18,218 bases of DNA from JBNKLG01 sp050292235. Its GTDB lineage: Bacteria; Pseudomonadota; Gammaproteobacteria; Chromatiales; Chromatiaceae. Below are positions 13,601 through 18,218 of the stretch, piece after piece (position 1 is the first letter of the stretch; the number at the start of each line of letters is the position of its first letter). The position numbers and the translations under genes are program-made. The notes beneath the pieces are model-generated. The model made no database searches. It saw only the letters and a list, made by a program, of their open reading frames with translations, and had not been told where the DNA came from. Location: the NCBI GenBank assembly GCA_050292235.1, contig JBNKLG010000052.1, positions 1 to 18,218 on the forward strand. Reading direction: 5' to 3'.

Positions 13601-15192
13601 TGGCCTGGTTTCCGGCGCGGCTGTTTCGGCTGCGGACCCTGATGCTCAGCTTTGCCCTGGTGGTGCTGTTGATCCCTCTGGGCAGTCTCTATCTTTTTCG
13701 CCTGTTCGAGGACGAATTGGTCTTGCGAACCGAGCTGGAATTGATTGCCCAATCAGCGGCACTCTCGGCGATTTATAAAGAGAAGGTCTTATTGGTTGAG
13801 GCAAAGGAGGGGCGGCGTTTTGGGCAAAAGCTGGAATATCTGGCCCCTGGCAATGAATATTACCGGCCGGTCAAGCCGCTGTTAACGCTCTCAGGCGGGG
13901 CAGCGTTGCCCAGTCGGCCTGATGCTCGGCCTGCCAGGCAACAAGCTGATGCCCCCGCCCTGGCCATTGGGACTGAATTGCAGCCGGTGTTACGCGACAC
14001 CCAGCGGGTGATGTTATCGGGCATGCGACTGTTGGACTGGCGTGGGGTGGTTATTGGTGGCACTGATGAGGCCGGTGCCAGTCTGGCCCATGTGCCAGAG
14101 GTGGCCAGTGCCATGCAGGGTCACTATGCCGCCAATGTTCGGGAACGTATATCCAATGAGCCCCAGCCGGCGCTCTCCTCCATCAGTCGTGGTACCCGGA
14201 TACGACTCTTTACCGCCTTCCCGGTGCTGGATGGGGACCGGTTGTTGGGTATTGTCTACCTGTCCCGTACCCCGGAGAATATTCTGCGCTTTCTCTATAA
14301 CGAGCGACAGCGGGTCATTTGGCCAACCCTGGTGATCGTACTGCTGACCCTATTGCTGGCGGTGCTGATTGCTTCCCGTATCGTGCGTCCGATCAAGGCA
14401 CTGATTGATCAGACCGAACGGGTGGCGAAAGATACCGATACCATCCTGGTCCCCATCGACAATCCCGGTACCCATGAACTGGCCCAGTTAAGCCAGAGCT
14501 TTGCCCATATGGCCAATGCCTTGCATGAACGCCGTCGCTATATCGAAGAGTTTGCCAGTCATGTTTCCCACGAATTCAAGAGCCCTCTGACCGCGATGCA
14601 GGGCGCTCTGGAGTTGTTGCTGGATCATCCCGATATGTCTGCAGAACAACAGCAGCGCTTTCTCAATAATCTGCTGTCGGACACAGATCGTCTCAAGGCC
14701 CTGGTGACCGGTTTGTTGGCCTTGGCGCGGGCAGATAATCAACCGGTCATGCAAGAGGTGAGTCACTTGGGTCCCGTTCTGGAAACCTTGTCCGAAGTCT
14801 ATGGCAGGCGCGGGCTTGAGCTGACAGTGGAGGACAGCCTGGCCGGACAGCGGCTGAACATCGCACCGGAGGCCTTGAAAACTCTCTTGGGTAACCTCCT
14901 TTCCAACAGCCTGGAGCATGGGGCGCAACAAGTCAGCATGGGCATTGAAGCCGAAAAGGGCGGCTGCATCTGTCTCTTTTTTCAGGACGATGGCGAGGGA
15001 ATATCTTCTGCTAACCGAGGCCAAATTTTTACTCCCTTTTTCACCACCCGACGCCAACAGGGTGGTACCGGATTGGGCTTGGGCATTGTGCAGTCCCTGC
15101 TCAAAGCCTACGACGGTCAGATAGCTTTGGTCGATTCTGATAAAGGTGCGCGTTTTTTGTTGACTATGAAATGTTGCCATTTCAAGGGGTAA
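13600..15192 (+). CDS. Sensor histidine kinase (CreC-like)
   Basis: This is the membrane kinase partner of the preceding regulator, 530 aa from GTG 13600. That start overlaps the regulator stop by one base and has CGGA 9 bp ahead; TTG 13591 is an alternative adding three residues. TM1 is about 14-34, the large periplasmic domain about 35-235 (motifs TELELIAQSAALSAIYKE and LFTAFPVLDGDRLLGIVYLS, PAS/Cache-like), TM2 about 239-262, HAMP about 263-310. His324 lies in SHEFKSPLTA. The ATPase has the N box (NLLSNSLEHG), G1 (DDGEGIS), F box (FTPFFTTR) and G2 (GGTGLGLGIV). The periplasmic part resembles CreC-type sensors but the signal is unknown. Confidence 0.88.
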   Translation: MAWFPARLFRLRTLMLSFALVVLLIPLGSLYLFRLFEDELVLRTELELIAQSAALSAIYKEKVLLVEAKEGRRFGQKLEYLAPGNEYYRPVKPLLTLSGGAALPSRPDARPARQQADAPALAIGTELQPVLRDTQRVMLSGMRLLDWRGVVIGGTDEAGASLAHVPEVASAMQGHYAANVRERISNEPQPALSSISRGTRIRLFTAFPVLDGDRLLGIVYLSRTPENILRFLYNERQRVIWPTLVIVLLTLLLAVLIASRIVRPIKALIDQTERVAKDTDTILVPIDNPGTHELAQLSQSFAHMANALHERRRYIEEFASHVSHEFKSPLTAMQGALELLLDHPDMSAEQQQRFLNNLLSDTDRLKALVTGLLALARADNQPVMQEVSHLGPVLETLSEVYGRRGLELTVEDSLAGQRLNIAPEALKTLLGNLLSNSLEHGAQQVSMGIEAEKGGCICLFFQDDGEGISSANRGQIFTPFFTTRRQQGGTGLGLGIVQSLLKAYDGQIALVDSDKGARFLLTMKCCHFKG

Positions 15193-15322
15193 TTATTGGG
15201 CATGAGACAGTATCGGCATTTTCTTTGGAAATATCTGTGCTATCCCATGGTTTTCACCATCGACATGTAGAAAGTTTCACCTAGAATTGAGGTGATTGGT
15301 TATTGTCACCGCAGAGGATCCG

Positions 15323-16906
15323 ATGAAAAAAAATCTCCCCGTCTCCCAGAAAGAGCGGGATTACAGCGCTAGTGCCAACATCTTATCGACGACGGATCTG
15401 AAGGGGAGTATTACCCATTTCAATGGGGATTTCTTGGCGATCAGCGGTTTTGATCCCGACGAACTCATGCATCAAAACCATAATGTTATCCGTCATCCAG
15501 ACATGCCCCCTGCTGCCTTTGAAGATCTCTGGGCCACGGTCAAAGATGGACGTTCCTGGATGGGTATTGTCAAGAACCGCTGCAAGAATGGCGATCACTA
15601 TTGGGTGGACGCCTATGTGACACCCATTCACAAAGAGGGAAAGACGGCCGAATACCAATCGGTGCGCCGGAAGCCGGTCCGAACCTATGTCGAACGGGCT
15701 GAGACCCTCTATCAAAAGCTTATGGCGGGTAAGTCAACGCCGGAGTTGAAACCTGCGATATTGGGTATCACTGCAAAGGTTTTGCTGGGTCTATGGGGAG
15801 GGCTTGCGCTGGGTTTCGGATCGGCCATTCTATTGATGGACGTTCCCCTAGGCGCAATGATCATCCCGGTTTTGGGCGCTGCGGTATTGGCTACAGTGGC
15901 GGCCTGGATGGCGTTGTCACCCCTGAAAGTCGCTGTCGCCAAGGCCCATGCCATTACCAACAATCCTATTGCACGCCATATTTATACCGGGCGTAAGGAT
16001 GAAATCGGATCCATTTTGTTGGCATTGAAGTCGCTGGAGTCCGAGACCGATGGGGTGGTGGGACGTATTGCCGATGATGCGGAAAAACTCTCTGCCAGTG
16101 CCAGTGATCTCTCTGCGGTTGTCGATCGTAGTAACGCAGGGATAGAGCATCAGTATGCCGAAACCGATCAGGTGGCCACTGCCATCAGTCAGATGAGCAG
16201 CACCATTCACGAGGTGGCCAGCAATGCCCAGTTGACCGCCGATTCTGTGGATGAGGCCATGGTTGAGGCCAATAAAGGTCGTTCGGTGGTGACGGCAACT
16301 GCCTCGGCCATCGGTGCTCTCTCCAAGGAGATTGATGCCGCTTCAGAGGTCATCTCCCGGGTGGAGACCAACAGCCAGGATATCAGTGGTATCGTCGATG
16401 TGATCAGTGGTATTGCCGAGCAGACCAATCTTCTGGCCCTGAACGCAGCCATTGAGGCTGCCCGTGCCGGTGAACAGGGCAGGGGCTTTGCCGTGGTGGC
16501 GGATGAGGTCAGAACCCTGGCCTTTCGTACCAATGAGTCCACCGTGCAGATCAAAGAGATGATCGAATCCCTGCAGACGGGTACCCGCAAAGCGGTAGAC
16601 GTGATGCACTCCAGCTGTGATAAGGCTATGGGTAGCGTAGAACAGGCAAATACCGCCGCCGAATCTATCGATGCCATCACGAATGCTGTAGAACGTATCA
16701 AGGACATGAGTGTGACCATTGCCTCCGCTGTTGAGGAACAGAGTGCTGTGTCACGGAATATTAACCGGAGTGTGGAATCGATTCGCGAAATCTCTCAGCA
16801 GACCATGCAGGCCTCAAAGGAGACCACAGAGGCCAGCATTTCCATGAGTCATTTGGCAGATGATTTGAGGCATCTCTCCCATGAGTTCTGGAATCGTAAA
16901 AGCTAA
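15323..16906 (+). CDS. Aer-like PAS methyl-accepting chemotaxis (redox/energy) receptor
   Basis: The start is ATG 15323 with AGAGGA at 15313-15318; a longer TTG start at 15296 has no ribosome site. The 527-aa product has an N-terminal PAS domain (about 15-115) of Aer type: FNGDFLAISGFDPDELM, HNVIRHPDMPPAAF and SWMGIVKNRCKNGDHYWVDAYVTPI, the last holding the Trp and Asn expected around bound FAD. A hydrophobic hairpin (about 148-192) anchors it without a periplasmic domain. A HAMP-like part and the MCP signalling coiled coil follow, with the kinase-control tip AEQTNLLALNAAIEAARAGE near residue 366. There is no C-terminal CheR-binding pentapeptide (ends WNRKS). It should sense redox state or oxygen and drive aerotaxis through CheA/CheW. 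The next gene starts 11 bp downstream. Confidence 0.92.
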   Translation: MKKNLPVSQKERDYSASANILSTTDLKGSITHFNGDFLAISGFDPDELMHQNHNVIRHPDMPPAAFEDLWATVKDGRSWMGIVKNRCKNGDHYWVDAYVTPIHKEGKTAEYQSVRRKPVRTYVERAETLYQKLMAGKSTPELKPAILGITAKVLLGLWGGLALGFGSAILLMDVPLGAMIIPVLGAAVLATVAAWMALSPLKVAVAKAHAITNNPIARHIYTGRKDEIGSILLALKSLESETDGVVGRIADDAEKLSASASDLSAVVDRSNAGIEHQYAETDQVATAISQMSSTIHEVASNAQLTADSVDEAMVEANKGRSVVTATASAIGALSKEIDAASEVISRVETNSQDISGIVDVISGIAEQTNLLALNAAIEAARAGEQGRGFAVVADEVRTLAFRTNESTVQIKEMIESLQTGTRKAVDVMHSSCDKAMGSVEQANTAAESIDAITNAVERIKDMSVTIASAVEEQSAVSRNINRSVESIREISQQTMQASKETTEASISMSHLADDLRHLSHEFWNRKS

Positions 16907-16917
16907 AAGGAAGGAAA

Positions 16918-17337
16918 ATGATGCCCTTGATAAAGGTTCTCGTCCTTTGTTTTTCTCTCTGTTGTGTCAGCATTGAGGCGTTTTCTGCTGAGGGTACACC
17001 ACTGAGTGTGTCCAGCATTGAAATCAGTATCAAACAGCGAACCGTCAAACCCATTCGGGCCATCGGTGACAACCTTTATCTTTCTGTTGGTGATGTGACC
17101 CGTGGTCAGGTTATGACTGCGGTCTATCAATCAGTGATCCGGGAAAATGGCTCAAAAACACAAGTTGTCCTATTGAAAAGGGTATCGATGAAGATCGGGA
17201 CAAGCCAGACCTTTCACTTTCAAGGCCATGAGTATGTGCTGAGATTGAAGGGCCTGAATAATGTTTTGATCGGAGATGATATGGCGATTTTCGAGCTGTC
17301 TCGAAGGCCGCAAGAAATGGGTCCTCAGCAAGTCTGA
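16918..17337 (+). CDS. Small secreted protein of unknown function, downstream of the Aer-like gene
   Basis: This 139-aa protein has a clear signal peptide (about 1-24, ...IEAFSAEG) and a mature beta-rich domain: KPIRAIGDNLYLSVGDVTRG, VLLKRVSMKIG, HEYVLRLKGLNNVLIGDDMAIF. It has no cysteine in the mature part. I do not recognise a family. The strong ribosome site AAGGAAGG at 16907-16914 lies before ATG 16918 and a second ATG at 16921. The 11-bp gap to the receptor gene implies co-transcription. It could be a periplasmic accessory of the receptor or only an operon passenger. Confidence 0.75.
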   Translation: MMPLIKVLVLCFSLCCVSIEAFSAEGTPLSVSSIEISIKQRTVKPIRAIGDNLYLSVGDVTRGQVMTAVYQSVIRENGSKTQVVLLKRVSMKIGTSQTFHFQGHEYVLRLKGLNNVLIGDDMAIFELSRRPQEMGPQQV

Positions 17338-17348
17338 ATTTCTACAAT

Positions 17349-18218
17349 TTAACTCTCCAGTTTTACCAACGTCCGCCCATGGGTCTGGCCCGCTAGCATT
17401 TTCTCAAAGGTATCTGCCAGCCCCTCCAGTCCAATGGTGTCGGCGACCAATAGCTGAATCTGTTGATCACTGATCTGCTCGGCCAGTCGCGCCCAGAGGT
17501 CAGTGCGAAGCGAGGCTGGGCAGTGGACGGAGTCGATGCCGAGCAGGTTGACGCCGCGTAGGATGAAGGGCATGACGGTGGTGTCCAGTTTGTGGCCACC
17601 GGCCAGTCCGATGGCGGCGACGTTGCCATGGGGCTTTACCTGGGGCAGCAGGCCGCTCAGCATGGTGCCGCCGACGTTGTCGATGATGCCTGCCCATTGG
17701 GCCTTATCCAGGGGATTTTCGCTGAGTTTGAGGGATTGGCGCGGCAGCACTTCGCTGGCCCCCAGTTGGCGTAGCCAGTCGGCCCGTTCGGCCTTGCCGC
17801 TGATGGCGGATACCTGATAGCCGTTGGCGCTGAGCAGTGCGGTGGCAATGCTGCCGACCCCGCCGCTGGCACCGGTGATGAGGATGGGGCCTTGGTCGGG
17901 TGTCTGGCCATTCAGCTCCATGCGGTGCAGGGCCATGGCGGCGGTGAGTCCGGCGGTGCCCAGGGCCATGGCTTTGGCAGGGGTGAGTTGGGCGGGTAGG
18001 GGGATGAGCCAGTCGCCGGGCAGTTGCAGATAGCGGCCAAAGCCGCCATCCCGCTCGACACCCAGGCCGTAACCGGTGGCCAAGACGGCAGCGCCAGGTT
18101 GAAAGTCAGCATGCTGTGACTCTAACACCGTGCCTGCCATGTCGATGCCGCCGGTGATGGGGAAGTTGCGAACCACTTTGCCCTGGCCGGTGCCCGCCAG
18201 GGCATCCTTGTAATTGAT
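17349..18218 (-). CDS. acuI: AcuI/YhdH-type acrylyl-CoA reductase (quinone oxidoreductase family), N-terminus outside window
   Basis: The frame is open to the right edge of the window, so about 35 N-terminal residues are missing; 289 residues are visible, against about 324 in E. coli AcuI. The visible start INYKDALAGTGQGK is followed by VVRNFPITGGIDMAGTV, typical of the YhdH/YhfP medium-chain reductases. The NADPH-binding ASGGVGSIATALLSANGYQV follows, then SGKAERADWLRQLGASEVL and IDNVGGTMLSGLLPQV, ending TLVKLES. It reduces acryloyl-CoA with NADPH to propanoyl-CoA, a detoxifying step. No zinc-binding catalytic cysteines are seen, as expected for the family. It is convergent with the small secreted gene, 11 bp away. 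Confidence 0.88.
   Translation of the reverse strand: MNYKDALAGTGQGKVVRNFPITGGIDMAGTVLESQHADFQPGAAVLATGYGLGVERDGGFGRYLQLPGDWLIPLPAQLTPAKAMALGTAGLTAAMALHRMELNGQTPDQGPILITGASGGVGSIATALLSANGYQVSAISGKAERADWLRQLGASEVLPRQSLKLSENPLDKAQWAGIIDNVGGTMLSGLLPQVKPHGNVAAIGLAGGHKLDTTVMPFILRGVNLLGIDSVHCPASLRTDLWARLAEQISDQQIQLLVADTIGLEGLADTFEKMLAGQTHGRTLVKLES

Noticed and set aside
14488..15180. Minus-strand frame of 230 codons
   Set aside because: It lies opposite the kinase catalytic domain with its conserved boxes; no independent support.
15270..15296. Sigma-28 (flagellar) promoter before the Aer-like gene
   Set aside because: GAAAGTTT at 15270-15277 resembles the -35 element, but the -10 at the right distance (GAGGTGAT) matches the GCCGATAA consensus at only three of eight positions.
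1..18218. CRISPR arrays, tRNA or rRNA genes, prophage genes
   Set aside because: No regularly spaced repeats, no cloverleaf or rRNA-like sequence and no phage structural genes were seen.

Overview
The window looks like chromosomal DNA of a free-living gammaproteobacterium. The order nnr-tsaE-amiB, the Pqi/MCE lipid-transport genes, two OmpR-type two-component systems and an Aer-type redox receptor all fit that group. I cannot name the genus. Coding density is high, and genes are often joined by ATGA or TTGA overlaps. Most of the window is moderately GC-rich, but about 530-1810 is clearly AT-rich and reads as foreign DNA.

Layout. (1) 1-1720 is an accessory patch. It holds the 3' end of an IS4-type transposase, then a start-less remnant of a polymorphic-toxin tip with an intact JAMM (Zn-protease-like) signature. 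A small secreted four-cysteine protein follows 11 bp later (candidate immunity protein), then a hairpin terminator and a second small secreted protein. (2) 1985-8239 is a pqi cluster: two half-length PqiA proteins, an MCE protein (PqiB) and, further on, the lipoprotein PqiC. Between pqiB and pqiC lie a complete PhoPQ/QseBC-like two-component system and a periplasmic EF-hand protein. (3) 8271-12105 holds a 98-aa orphan and then nnr-tsaE-amiB (metabolite repair, tRNA t6A modification, cell-wall amidase). (4) 12139-12699, on the minus strand, is a Cam-like gamma carbonic anhydrase. (5) 12905-15192 is a second, CreBC-like two-component system. (6) 15323-17337 is an Aer-like receptor followed by a small secreted protein of unknown function. 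(7) 17349 to the right edge, on the minus strand, is an AcuI/YhdH-type reductase cut by the window.

How it may work together. The most interesting part is the centre of the pqi cluster. The same 11-bp direct repeat, TTCAG-CTTRAT in two copies, occurs twice: just before the response-regulator gene (4899-4920) and at the end of the kinase gene, before the EF-hand gene (6991-7012). In both places a -10-like hexamer follows exactly 4 bp after the second half-site. The spacing matches that of PmrA/QseB-type tandem sites. I infer that the regulator controls its own operon and the EF-hand gene. The EF-hand transcript would carry a leader of roughly 115 nt with two predicted hairpins. This suggests an envelope stress or divalent-cation circuit embedded in a lipid-transport operon. 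That reading is inference from sequence only.
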